The translations under genes and the position numbers were made by a program. A stretch of 22,632 bases of DNA from Hyphomonas sp. (lineage in GTDB: Bacteria > Pseudomonadota > Alphaproteobacteria > Caulobacterales > Hyphomonadaceae), in NCBI GenBank assembly GCA_024743015.1, contig JANSXJ010000009.1:1-22632 (forward strand). Direction: 5' to 3'. The notes beneath the pieces are model-generated. The model ran no database searches and was not told where the DNA came from. It saw only the letters and a program-made list of their open reading frames with translations. Positions 1 to 7,949 of the stretch are shown here, in pieces. The number at the start of each line of letters is the position of its first letter. Position 1 is the first letter of the stretch.

Positions 1-22
1 CGATCTGGATGGGATCCGACAT
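1..22 (-). CDS. Possible 5' end of a divergent gene (partial)
   Basis: Reading leftward from position 22 there is an ATG followed by seven open codons (MSDPIQI) running off the window edge. A GGAAG sequence at 30-34 sits seven bases upstream of it, a good Shine-Dalgarno distance, and a second in-frame ATG lies at 28. This would be the start of a gene divergent from the exported protein at 150. Only 22 bases are visible, so it may be chance and no function can be guessed. Confidence 0.25.
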
Positions 23-149
23 ATTCATGCTTCCATTCCCGTAGGCTGAGTCTGCGGGCAAATCGCAGCCTGTAGCTTCCTTAGCTTTTCTTTATTTGCC
101 TCGTTTCGAACACCTGAACAACTGAGCATGTTACAAAGGAGACCTGCTT

Positions 150-1277
150 ATGTTCAAACACGTTCTGAAACCAGCTGCTCTAGCTGGTCTGCTCATATAC
201 GCATTTCCCTCGGTCGCAAGCGCGGGAGAGGTGGAATTCGAGGGCAAGACCTGGACGACAGGTGACTTCGACGGAAGCGAAGCTCGCGTGGGTGAGTATT
301 TGGGACGAACCGCACTTTATCTCGGTCGAAATTTTGCCGGACTCCCCGATATCGATCTCGGCGACATGGTCATCGAGTATGACTATGCCGCCACTCATGC
401 GTCCGGCTTTATTGGAGTTCGTTTTCGAGACAATCTCGAAACTGGCAATCGTGAGCAATTCTACACTCGCCCACATCAATCCGGACAACCGGATGCGACG
501 CAGTATATGGGCGTGATCAATGGCGCGAGCACCTGGCAGCTTCACGCCGGGCCAAACGAGGCCGTGGCAACGGAGCTTACTGCGCAGACCTGGATCAAGG
601 TTCGTATCGTGGCCATTGGGGACCGCGCCGATATCTTCGTGGGCGACATGACAACGCCGCTCATTCACGTGCCAGATCTTCGCAGCGAGAGTGAGGCGGG
701 CAGTTTCTCGATATACGCATCCGATCGCGGCGGCATCAATGATACCGGTGCCTACATCTCCAAAGTCATCGTACGCGCCGCAACCTCCGAAGATGCAATC
801 ATTGGCTCCCCGGCAGAAACTGCACCGCTGGAGGATGGGCTCGTTCGTGCTTTCGAAGTGTCCCCGCCGTTCAAGGAAGAGACGATCAGTTCCACCTACT
901 TGCTCACGGACGCTCAAATGCCGTCGGATCCATGGATTGAATTAGGCGTAGAGTCCGATGGGATCGCAAACCTGGCTCGTACGACCGCGATTGAAGATGG
1001 AAAGAACACCGTGTTCGTGCGGATGATGCTCGATGCCGAATCCGCCGAAAAACGCATGCTTCGGTTTGGCTATTCGGACCGGGTCAGATTGTTCGTGAAT
1101 GGTGAGCTTGTCTTCTTTGGAAATGCCCAGTGGCGTTCACGCGATCATCGGTTCCTCGGAACGATTTCACTTGAGGACAGCATCGCGCTTCACCTCAAAC
1201 CGGGCCGGAATGAAATCATCGCAGCTGTCTCGGAATCATTTGGGGGCTGGGGCTTCAAGGCCGCGCTGCAGGACTAA
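150..1277 (+). CDS. Exported two-domain beta-sandwich protein, probably carbohydrate-related
   Basis: The start is well supported: AAGGAG at 136-141 lies eight bases before the ATG. Residues 1-25 form a Sec signal peptide (basic N-end, hydrophobic core, cleavage likely after SVASA). Residues about 26-210 look like a concanavalin/LamG or DUF1080 (3-keto-disaccharide hydrolase-like) jelly roll, with alternating strands and phrases such as GFIGVRFRDN and TWIKVRIVAIGDRADIFVGD. Residues about 230-375 resemble a galactose-binding-like domain (VRLFVNGELVFFGNAQW, then GRNEIIAAVSESFGGWGF), of the kind found at the front of GH2 enzymes. I see no convincing catalytic residues, so it may bind rather than cut a glycan. 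It would be periplasmic or secreted. Its end faces the deacetylase lipoprotein with a 33-bp gap. The fold assignment is from pattern only; no specific family is certain. Confidence 0.8.
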   Translation: MFKHVLKPAALAGLLIYAFPSVASAGEVEFEGKTWTTGDFDGSEARVGEYLGRTALYLGRNFAGLPDIDLGDMVIEYDYAATHASGFIGVRFRDNLETGNREQFYTRPHQSGQPDATQYMGVINGASTWQLHAGPNEAVATELTAQTWIKVRIVAIGDRADIFVGDMTTPLIHVPDLRSESEAGSFSIYASDRGGINDTGAYISKVIVRAATSEDAIIGSPAETAPLEDGLVRAFEVSPPFKEETISSTYLLTDAQMPSDPWIELGVESDGIANLARTTAIEDGKNTVFVRMMLDAESAEKRMLRFGYSDRVRLFVNGELVFFGNAQWRSRDHRFLGTISLEDSIALHLKPGRNEIIAAVSESFGGWGFKAALQD

Positions 1278-1310
1278 GGGTACACCTGCGTCGACCGGCG
1301 GTTTCACCTG

Positions 1311-2870
1311 CTAGTCGGCGCGCTTGGCCTTAAGAATATCCCGCAAGGGCGCGACCCACACGTCCTCAGAGCGCTGCCCTAAATACTCCAGAAGTAGCGC
1401 ATGATCCTCCACCGTCACCCACAGGTGATCGCCGCCGACGCCGTGAAACGTAATGCTGCCAATCGCCTCCTCGGCAATGAGTTTATCAACATAGGCGATC
1501 ATCTCCGCTGCCGGGGTCCGGTCAGCGACAAAGGACGCAACAAAATATGGATCGTAGGGCGCGTCCTGCATAACACTACGCGCGCCGGACACGAGCGGCT
1601 TAAGGTCCTGGATATAGCCCTCGCCGCCCACGGTCGTGTCGCCGCATGTATAGGCGTAAGTCCGCGTTTCCGCCCCATCCATCGCCGTCAGTATTTCGTT
1701 CGCCCGTGCGATCTCGTTCAGCAGCTTCTCTTTGGACCATGCATCAAGATCATTCTCAGGTGCCAACCATGACCGTCCGCCAATTGCCCCGCGGCAGGGG
1801 TGATGAATGGTGTGGTTGCCGAGTTCATGTCCGTCCTCGGCCAAGGCCGTCCACGCCGCTTTCTGCTGCTCAAAGTCCTGCACCGCCATTGAGAGATAGA
1901 ACGTTGCCTTGAACCCAGCTGCATCGAGCTGCGGTACGGCGTTCTCCAATTGCGAGCTGAGCGCGTCATCATATGTCAGCGCAAGCGCGGCCCGCGCACC
2001 GCCCGGCCAGACAGGATCAGGTTTTTCGAGCACATAGTGAAAGAATGCGTCGACCGTGCCGAGGTCTTTTAAATCAAACACGTGTGCCATTTCGGCGGTG
2101 TCCGAAAAATCGAACCCTCCGGCGGCGACAGCTGTATTCACATAGGCGGCCGTCGGGTTGTGAGCATCTGCGAGGCGTTTCGCCTCCGTCCAGAGCGGTC
2201 CGATGTCAGGATCGGCAAGTATTTCCGCCCACAGGCCTCCGTCCGGATCGGTAAAGTCAGGCGAGCCATTGCCGGGAAAATTTCCATCTGGAATCTTTCG
2301 ATAGTCGGTCTCAGCCTGAACTAAAGCGAGCTTCTCAGGAGATGTGACGCTTTCATTCCAATCGCTATGCTGGATCAGGTGGAGGCGCGTCTTGTAGGGC
2401 AGATCTGGCTGCTCCCGCATCGCCATGATCAGGGCATCGGCGGCAATATCAGCCTGCCCGGCAATCATGACCCAGACGTCACCGCCGCGCGTCAGCGTAT
2501 TCACAAAAAGATCCGCCTGATGCGCTATCGTTGCCTCGCGGTCTCCATGTCCATCCAACCAGCGGTCTCCAAATGCCAGATCGAACAAGTCGGGAGACGC
2601 GATATAATCCCCACCCTGCGTGCCATACGCGCCAGCGACTCCCACAGCCTCGACACAGGCGAAATCCGGATGCTTCAGGAGCGATCCCACGGCTGCTATC
2701 GAGTGCAGGTCATCGACATCCGGCTTGCTGTCAAAATGGCCGATAAAAACATCTCGTGACGGGCTGAATTCACCGATATCGGCTGCGCAGGTTTCGGATT
2801 GGTGTACTGGAGACACATGCGCGCATCCCGCCAAACTCAGAAGCGCGACCACACTCAAAACTCGAAACAT
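1311..2870 (-). CDS. Lipoprotein: nucleoside-hydrolase-like domain fused to polysaccharide deacetylase (NodB)
   Basis: I start it at the ATG at 2870 (519 aa), because GGGGAGAGAG lies just upstream and a clean lipoprotein signal follows, with lipobox LAGC and Cys16. An open frame continues 19 codons further upstream but would bury the signal. Residues about 40-290 begin with HFDSKPDVDDLHSI, which matches the Asp-rich Ca-binding motif of inosine-uridine nucleoside hydrolases (DTDPGIDD). Residues about 295-515 are a NodB homology domain: TYDDA at 299-303, the metal-binding HTIHHP at 353-358, and the late FHGVGG motif with His476. Known NodB enzymes remove acetyl groups from chitin, peptidoglycan or other glycans. 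The product probably faces the periplasm on a membrane anchor. A terminator hairpin separates it from the NfeD gene upstream on the same strand, so it has its own promoter. The role of the first domain is unknown. Confidence 0.85.
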   Translation of the reverse strand: MFRVLSVVALLSLAGCAHVSPVHQSETCAADIGEFSPSRDVFIGHFDSKPDVDDLHSIAAVGSLLKHPDFACVEAVGVAGAYGTQGGDYIASPDLFDLAFGDRWLDGHGDREATIAHQADLFVNTLTRGGDVWVMIAGQADIAADALIMAMREQPDLPYKTRLHLIQHSDWNESVTSPEKLALVQAETDYRKIPDGNFPGNGSPDFTDPDGGLWAEILADPDIGPLWTEAKRLADAHNPTAAYVNTAVAAGGFDFSDTAEMAHVFDLKDLGTVDAFFHYVLEKPDPVWPGGARAALALTYDDALSSQLENAVPQLDAAGFKATFYLSMAVQDFEQQKAAWTALAEDGHELGNHTIHHPCRGAIGGRSWLAPENDLDAWSKEKLLNEIARANEILTAMDGAETRTYAYTCGDTTVGGEGYIQDLKPLVSGARSVMQDAPYDPYFVASFVADRTPAAEMIAYVDKLIAEEAIGSITFHGVGGDHLWVTVEDHALLLEYLGQRSEDVWVAPLRDILKAKRAD

Positions 2871-2977
2871 GCACTCTCTCCCCCTAAGACTTGCGATCGA
2901 CGTTACTCGTCGAGCAGCCGGTTTCAACCACTATACGATCCAGGGTTCACAGAGCAGAACGAACGCTCAAACACAAG

Positions 2978-3003
2978 AAAGCCGCCCCCGAGAGAGCGGC
3001 TTT
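2978..3003 (-). terminator. Hairpin terminator after the SPFH-nfeD operon
   Basis: An eight-base perfect stem (AAAGCCGC at 2978-2985, GCGGCTTT at 2996-3003) encloses a ten-base loop. It begins 24 bases beyond the nfeD stop codon at 3028. In the minus direction the stem is followed by CTTGTG, a weak T tract. In the plus direction TTTT follows, but no plus-strand gene needs it. Confidence 0.55.
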
Positions 3004-3027
3004 TCCAATTGTATCAGGGATTTGCTT

Positions 3028-3501
3028 TTACGCAGGTTTCACCATCAATGTGTTTCCCTCGGTCGCTTCGACCACCACCGCGGCTCCAGAGGCAAGGTTT
3101 GCGCCATCCGTGCTTTGCGCCGACCAGACCGTGTCGCCGAGTTTGACGCGGCCTGCTCCGCCGGTGAAATCCTCCGCTACGACGGCGCGCTGTCCAAGGG
3201 TCCCGGCCATGCGCTTGTTGAGCGTTGGATGCTCTTCGACATTCTCCCTCATCCGGCGGAACAAGGTCCGACCCATGATGAACAAGGCGGTTGAGGCAAT
3301 GGCAAAGAATACGAGTTGTCCCTGCCAACCTGATATTCCGTCGGGTGCAATCGCTGTGAACGCAGACGTCAGACCGGCTGCAATCGAGACCCATAGCAGG
3401 TCGAATGTGCCGAGCATCATCTCCAGCGAGAGGAGGACGAGCCCGACAGCCAGCCAATGCCAGGCGGTCGGGGGCCAAAGGGTGAAGTCCAAGCCTTCCA
3501 T
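3028..3501 (-). CDS. NfeD-like membrane protein, partner of the SPFH protein
   Basis: A 157-aa protein of the short NfeD type, without the ClpP-like protease domain of long forms. Residues about 15-50 and 61-77 are hydrophobic membrane segments, and residues about 100-157 form the soluble OB-fold domain (LGQRAVVAEDF, then a VVVEATEGNTLMVKP end). The ATG at 3501 is nine bases beyond the stop of the SPFH gene, and its Shine-Dalgarno AGGAG overlaps that TAG stop, so the two are translationally coupled. NfeD and SPFH proteins are known to work together in membrane microdomains, as in QmcA/YbbK pairs. The exact role here is unknown. A terminator follows 24 bases downstream. Confidence 0.9.
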   Translation of the reverse strand: MEGLDFTLWPPTAWHWLAVGLVLLSLEMMLGTFDLLWVSIAAGLTSAFTAIAPDGISGWQGQLVFFAIASTALFIMGRTLFRRMRENVEEHPTLNKRMAGTLGQRAVVAEDFTGGAGRVKLGDTVWSAQSTDGANLASGAAVVVEATEGNTLMVKPA

Positions 3502-3510
3502 GACGCGCTC

Positions 3511-4473
3511 CTAGTCTCGCCCGCCAGCGGGTGGAACCGCTGTACGGCCACCTCGGTTGCCATTATCCTTGGCAGCGTCAGTCAATCCACGGATACCTTC
3601 AATAGTACCGATGATTGAGCTGAATTCAGCCGGAATGATCACAGTCTTGTTGCCGCCAGCCGATGCCAGCTTTTCAAAGGCCGTGACATATTGCTGGCCG
3701 AGGAAGTAGTTGATCGCATTCACGTCACCCTTGGCGATCGCTTCCGACACGAATGCTGTGGCTTTCGCTTCGGCTTCACCTTCCCGTTCGCGTGCTTCAG
3801 CGTCGCGGAACGCGGCTTCGCGTCGTCCCTCTGCTTCGAGGATCTGAGATTGTTTCAGGCCTTCTGCTTTCAGAATGGCGGACTGTTTATCACCTTCCGC
3901 CGTCAGAATCTCCGCTCGCTTCAAGCGCTCTGCCTTCATCTGACGGGCCATGGCCTCGGTAATATCAGCCGGTGGCGACAGGTCAGCGATCTCGATCCGC
4001 GTGACTTTAACGCCCCAAGGATTGGTCGCCGCGTCGACGACGGATAGAAGTCTCGCGTTGATGTCATCGCGATTGGACAGAACTTCGTCGAGATCCATCG
4101 ACCCCACCACGGTCCGGATATTGGTGAGCGACAGGTTTTCGATAGCATTTTCGAGATTGTTGACCTCATAGGCTGCCGAAACCGGGTCGACGACCTGGAT
4201 GAACACGACCGCGTCGCAGGATACCTGCGCGTTGTCCCGCGTGATGACTTCCTGAGTCGGGATGTCGAGCACCGATTCCATCATATTCATCTTGCGTCCG
4301 ACCCTCTGGTAGAACGGCACGATGAAATGCAGGCCCGGGCCCAGCGTCCGGGTATAACGGCCAAAATTCTCGACAGTGAAATTGAAGCCCTGCGGCACGA
4401 CTTTGACCGCTGACGTAATCAGCACCAATCCCGCGACAGCCAAAAGGCCAAGGACGATTAGATTTTGTTCCAT
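3511..4473 (-). CDS. qmcA: SPFH/Band 7 membrane protein (paraslipin/QmcA type)
   Basis: A 320-aa protein with an N-terminal membrane anchor (residues about 5-23), then a Band 7 domain (about 25-180) with family phrases such as VPQGFNFTVENFGRYTRTLGPGLHFIVPFYQRV broken across it. A long charged coiled coil of repeated EILTAEGDKQSAILKAEG-type units spans about 175-245, followed by a flexible Gly/Arg-rich tail. SPFH proteins oligomerise into ring-like cages in the inner membrane and organise microdomains or modulate proteases. The ATG at 4473 has AGGGAGG upstream. It is the first gene of a two-gene operon with nfeD. The gene symbol is by family analogy with E. coli qmcA; orthology is not proven. 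Confidence 0.92.
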   Translation of the reverse strand: MEQNLIVLGLLAVAGLVLITSAVKVVPQGFNFTVENFGRYTRTLGPGLHFIVPFYQRVGRKMNMMESVLDIPTQEVITRDNAQVSCDAVVFIQVVDPVSAAYEVNNLENAIENLSLTNIRTVVGSMDLDEVLSNRDDINARLLSVVDAATNPWGVKVTRIEIADLSPPADITEAMARQMKAERLKRAEILTAEGDKQSAILKAEGLKQSQILEAEGRREAAFRDAEAREREGEAEAKATAFVSEAIAKGDVNAINYFLGQQYVTAFEKLASAGGNKTVIIPAEFSSIIGTIEGIRGLTDAAKDNGNRGGRTAVPPAGGRD

Positions 4474-4546
4474 AGTATGGTCCTCCCTGATCTGAACCCT
4501 TGCTCACATGGGAAGGAATTTTCCGTTTTTCAATAATAATTCATCG

Positions 4547-4582
4547 AAAAACAGCGCATTTCCCATGGAAACACGCTGTTTT
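4547..4582 (-). terminator. Long hairpin terminator after the peroxiredoxin gene
   Basis: The outer stem is AAAACAGCG (4548-4556) against CGCTGTTTT (4574-4582). An inner TTTCC/GGAAA stem continues after a two-base mismatch. In the minus direction it lies 64 bases past the peroxiredoxin stop at 4646 and ends in five T residues. It lies between that gene and the SPFH promoter region, so it would insulate the two transcription units. Confidence 0.6.
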
Positions 4583-4645
4583 CCCTCGATTCTATTACGA
4601 AAGTCTGAGTGACTGTTTTACTTTGGAACAGGTTGGTTGAAGCGC

Positions 4646-5128
4646 CTAGAGCTGGCCCAGCAGATAGTCCGCGCTGGAGACCTCAAAGCCACCGCCTTGC
4701 TCAACGTTCAGCTCTTTGACTACGCCGTCTTCGACCAGCATAGAATAGCGCTGTGACCGCTTCCCCATACCAAAGCCGCTTGCATCCATTTCAAGACCAA
4801 GCGCCGCAGCGAAAGCGCCATTACCATCGGCCAGCATCCGGACTTTGCCGTCAGCGCCATTATCGGATGACCAGGCGCCCATAACGAACACGTCGTTGAC
4901 AGATGTACAAACAATCTCGTCCACGCCTTTTGCTGCGAGATCGCCCTGGCGCTCAACAAATCCCGGAAGGTGCTTGGCTGAGCAGGTTGGCGTATACGCG
5001 CCGGGGACAGCGAATAGGGCGATCTTCTTACCCGCAAATACGTCCTCTGTGCTGCGCGGCTCTGGACCATTTGCGGTCATTTCCATGAAAGTGGCTTCTG
5101 GCAATTTGTCGCCGACAGATATGCTCAT
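4646..5128 (-). CDS. Peroxiredoxin, Prx5 (hybrid) type
   Basis: I choose the ATG at 5128 (160 aa, MSISVGDKLPEATF), which has AGGAG seven to eleven bases upstream; an upstream ATG at 5161 would add eleven unlikely residues. The product matches the Prx5 family in length and motifs. The peroxidatic Cys49 sits in PGAYTPTCSAKHLPGF and the conserved Arg lies in GKRSQRYSM. A second cysteine, Cys74 in EIVCTS, is present, but the resolving partner is not certain. Prx5 enzymes reduce H2O2 and alkyl hydroperoxides in the cytosol, using thioredoxin or glutaredoxin/glutathione. It is divergent from yqgE and is followed by its own terminator. Confidence 0.95.
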   Translation of the reverse strand: MSISVGDKLPEATFMEMTANGPEPRSTEDVFAGKKIALFAVPGAYTPTCSAKHLPGFVERQGDLAAKGVDEIVCTSVNDVFVMGAWSSDNGADGKVRMLADGNGAFAAALGLEMDASGFGMGKRSQRYSMLVEDGVVKELNVEQGGGFEVSSADYLLGQL

Positions 5129-5156
5129 TGAAAGTTCTCCTCTGTGTCTGCAGCCA

Positions 5157-5184
5157 TACATAGGCCCCTTCTGAAACCTCGCAA
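5157..5184 (-). promoter_or_regulatory. Candidate sigma70 promoter of the peroxiredoxin gene
   Basis: On the minus strand TTGCGA (5184-5179) and TATGTA (5162-5157) are 16 bases apart. A start near 5150 would give a leader of about 20 bases before the ATG at 5128 with its AGGAG. Spacing and position fit a vegetative promoter, but both hexamers are imperfect. Confidence 0.35.
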
Positions 5185-5245
5185 TGACACAAGCGTGCCC
5201 AAGTCATCGGGTTGGATCGCGTCGGAGGTTGAGGAGGAGCGTAGA

Positions 5246-5803
5246 GTGCAGGACCTGACCGGAAAACTACTTGTGGCCATGCCCGGGATCGGCGACCCGA
5301 GATTTTCGCGTTCCGTGGTCCTTATCTGCGCCCATAGCGACGACTACACGATGGGTTTGGTGCTGAACAAACCGATTGATGACCTCACCCTGCCCGAACT
5401 GCTCAGCCAGCTGGATATCGAACAAGATATCCACGTTCCTGACGCCTATGTGCTGAATGGTGGGCCGGTCGGCACCGATCGCGGCTTTGTTGTCCACTCC
5501 AACGACTATTTCAGTGACAATGCGACCGTCGAAGTTGCGTCTGACTATTCAATGACAGCGACTCGCGACGTATTGCGGGCGCTTGCCTCGGATGGCGCGC
5601 CAAAGCAGGCAACGATGACGCTTGGCTATTCAGGCTGGGGTCCGGGGCAATTGGAAAGCGAACTCAGCGAGCATGCCTGGTTGGTGGCTGAGCCTCATCC
5701 CGATATCATTTTCGGCGAAGCCCATTCCAAGAAGTGGGAACTCACCCTCGGCCTGCTGGGCATTGATCCAGCCCACCTGCACATGACGGGCGGTAACGCT
5801 TGA
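5246..5803 (+). CDS. yqgE: YqgE/AlgH (UPF0301) family protein
   Basis: The open frame extends back to 5144, but the conserved protein begins at the GTG at 5246. GAGGAGG lies about eight bases before it, and the family normally starts with LTGKLLVAMPG at once. That gives 185 aa, close to the usual length (about 187). Family motifs are complete: the PRFSRSVV block, GGPVGTDRGFVVH, and the GYSGWGPGQLESEL block near the C-end. The function of the family is not settled; AlgH was named from alginate regulation in Pseudomonas. It is divergent from the peroxiredoxin gene and 55 bp ahead of the S9 peptidase gene, with no visible terminator between, so those two may be co-transcribed. Confidence 0.93.
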   Translation: MQDLTGKLLVAMPGIGDPRFSRSVVLICAHSDDYTMGLVLNKPIDDLTLPELLSQLDIEQDIHVPDAYVLNGGPVGTDRGFVVHSNDYFSDNATVEVASDYSMTATRDVLRALASDGAPKQATMTLGYSGWGPGQLESELSEHAWLVAEPHPDIIFGEAHSKKWELTLGLLGIDPAHLHMTGGNA

Positions 5804-5858
5804 GTGAATAGGCCGCCTTTGGGTTTGCCGCTCGCTACGCAATTGCTACATCTGGCAC

Positions 5859-7949
5859 ATGACCCGCGCCGTTTTATTGCTGATTTTGGTAGCAAGTCTG
5901 TTTGGTGTCCGCGCCGACGCCGAGCCGCGACCAATGTCGCCGGTGGATATAGTCGAGATACCGCGACTTTCTGATGGCGCCTTGTCCCCGGACGGTCGCT
6001 ATTTCGCCTATTTGCGCTCTTCGACGCGTTGGACCGAAAACAAGATCATCAACGAACTGAGGCTAATTGATCGCGCCAGTGGTGCTCTGGTCGACATCCC
6101 GGCGCTTTCAAAGGCTGACAAATCGGACAGCCGGGTCTGGTGGCGCCCCGATAGTAGCGGCTTCATTTTACTGAAAACCCCGGACGCTGCGGCGTCAGAC
6201 GATCAAAAACGCCAGGCTTTTTTCTATCACTTGGAGCGTGAAGAGCAGACCCAGCTAACTACGCACGGAGAAGCCATTCTCGACATAGAGTGGTTGCCGG
6301 ACGGATCCGGTTTCTACTTTGTCTCGGCCCAGCAACAACCCGCGGATGATCGCGCACTTCTGACGGATGGTTGGATCATCCCTCCCTTCGAAGCCAATGC
6401 CAATCGCGAGATCTGGTATTTCGATCTCAGCGACCAAACCGCACGACCCGTCGTATCGGGCCAGTTTTCCGTTCGGCAGATTTCCGTCTCCCGAGACGGA
6501 GCCGCCCTCACCTATTCCCGTGTTCCAGATCACCGGTTCGACTCACTGTTTCGCGGCGACGTCTTTGTGGTTCATCGCGATGACAACCAGTCTGTCAGGT
6601 GGACCGCGAACGCGCATTGGGAAGCTGAGCCGCAACTCTCTCCGGACGGCCAGTCCCTCGCCTACATCGCAACTGTCAATGAAGATGGCCAGCCCTTCTA
6701 TGAGCCGAAAGTGTTCATCAAAACCGCCGACCGCGAACCAGAACGCTTGCTCCCTCGCATGGCCATGGAGGCTCTCAGTTTCGCCTGGGATCAAACAGGC
6801 GAAGGCGTGTTCATTCTCGGCAATACGGGGCTGCGCGCAAATCTCTATCACTACGAGTTAAACTCCGAAACGTTGCATCAGATCACGGAAGGTGACCAGA
6901 ACGTCACGAGCTGGATCTATGACGCGCGCACCGATACGCACATTGCGCGCATCGAGACGGCTGCGAGCCCCGGCGAGTTTCAGATCATGAGCGACGTCAG
7001 TGAAGGGTTTCAGCCCATCACTTCCGAGTATGCGCACTGGCCGGACACTTTCCTCACCCCGAGACAAAGGTCGGTGAGCTGGCGCGGACGCTGGGGCGCA
7101 CGCATCGAAGGCCTGCTCGTTTATCCGATTGGGTATCAGGAAGGGAAACGCTATCCGCTGGTAACGATCACGCATGGCGGGCCTCAAACGTCTGCGCGCT
7201 TTGGCACCTGGTTCGCTTCGAACTATCTGCCAGTCCTGGCAGGTCAGGGGTATATGGTCCTGTTGCCCAATCACCGCGGCGGCACAGGATATGGTGACCG
7301 CTTCATGCGCGACATGGTCGGTCGCTATTTCCGCAACGCTCATCATGATGTCATGGACGGGATTGATGCAATGGTGGACCGCGGCCTGGCCGATCCGGAT
7401 CAGTTGATCGCGATGGGATGGAGCGCAGGCGGACATATGGTCAACAAGCTGATCACGCATACGGACCGGTTCAAAGTTGCCTCGTCCGGGGCTGGCGCGG
7501 CGGACTGGCTATCCATGCACGGCGAGAGCGATTCCCGCTTCGCCCGGCAATTCATCTTCGGAGGCACACCCTGGCAGCGCGACGCCCCGCGCAGTCGGTA
7601 CGCTCAGGATTCGCCGCTGCGCAATGTTTGGCGCGTAACGACACCGACCGTGTTCTTCGTTGGCGAAAACGATCGACGCGTACCGCCGACCCAATCGATC
7701 CTGATGTATCGCGGTGTCCGCGCCACCGGCACACCAACCGTTCTCTATCAGGCGAACAATGAGCCGCATAATTTCAGGAAACCCGCCAACCAGCTGTTCA
7801 AGATCAATACCGAGCTGAGCTGGTATGCGGGCTTCGCCCTCGGCCAACGTTTCGAGCCGGTTTTACCGGGCGCAGCTTATCAGGCCCCGTCAGCGGGCCT
7901 TGAGCTCACCGACGCTGAGGGCGCGCTCGAGGCGTCGTCGTCACCTTAG
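5859..7949 (+). CDS. Exported S9 family serine peptidase (prolyl oligopeptidase/DPP-like)
   Basis: A 696-aa protein with a signal peptide (residues 1-21, cleavage near VRADA). A beta-propeller region spans about 35-400, with repeated SPDG, RPDSSGF and LPDGSGF blade turns. An alpha/beta-hydrolase peptidase domain spans about 410-665. The catalytic triad is visible: Ser522 in GWSAGG, Asp605 in VGENDRRVPP and His637 in NEPHNF. S9 enzymes of this layout release dipeptides or acyl-amino acids from short peptides; the substrate here is unknown. The Shine-Dalgarno is weak, and the start is chosen because it gives a clean signal peptide. The last nine bases overlap the end of the opposing monooxygenase gene. 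Confidence 0.92.
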   Translation: MTRAVLLLILVASLFGVRADAEPRPMSPVDIVEIPRLSDGALSPDGRYFAYLRSSTRWTENKIINELRLIDRASGALVDIPALSKADKSDSRVWWRPDSSGFILLKTPDAAASDDQKRQAFFYHLEREEQTQLTTHGEAILDIEWLPDGSGFYFVSAQQQPADDRALLTDGWIIPPFEANANREIWYFDLSDQTARPVVSGQFSVRQISVSRDGAALTYSRVPDHRFDSLFRGDVFVVHRDDNQSVRWTANAHWEAEPQLSPDGQSLAYIATVNEDGQPFYEPKVFIKTADREPERLLPRMAMEALSFAWDQTGEGVFILGNTGLRANLYHYELNSETLHQITEGDQNVTSWIYDARTDTHIARIETAASPGEFQIMSDVSEGFQPITSEYAHWPDTFLTPRQRSVSWRGRWGARIEGLLVYPIGYQEGKRYPLVTITHGGPQTSARFGTWFASNYLPVLAGQGYMVLLPNHRGGTGYGDRFMRDMVGRYFRNAHHDVMDGIDAMVDRGLADPDQLIAMGWSAGGHMVNKLITHTDRFKVASSGAGAADWLSMHGESDSRFARQFIFGGTPWQRDAPRSRYAQDSPLRNVWRVTTPTVFFVGENDRRVPPTQSILMYRGVRATGTPTVLYQANNEPHNFRKPANQLFKINTELSWYAGFALGQRFEPVLPGAAYQAPSAGLELTDAEGALEASSSP

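Noticed and set aside
152..165. GTTC-N6-GTTC, similar to an alphaproteobacterial LexA box
   Set aside because: The spacing is six rather than seven and it lies inside the first codons of a gene with no DNA damage link.
180..917. 245-codon minus-strand frame opposite the first exported protein
   Set aside because: The plus-strand gene has a signal peptide, good ribosome site and sensible domains; the antisense product looks random and Cys-rich.
5413..5432. GGATATC/GATATCC inverted repeat
   Set aside because: It lies inside the conserved yqgE coding region and is explained by codon choice.
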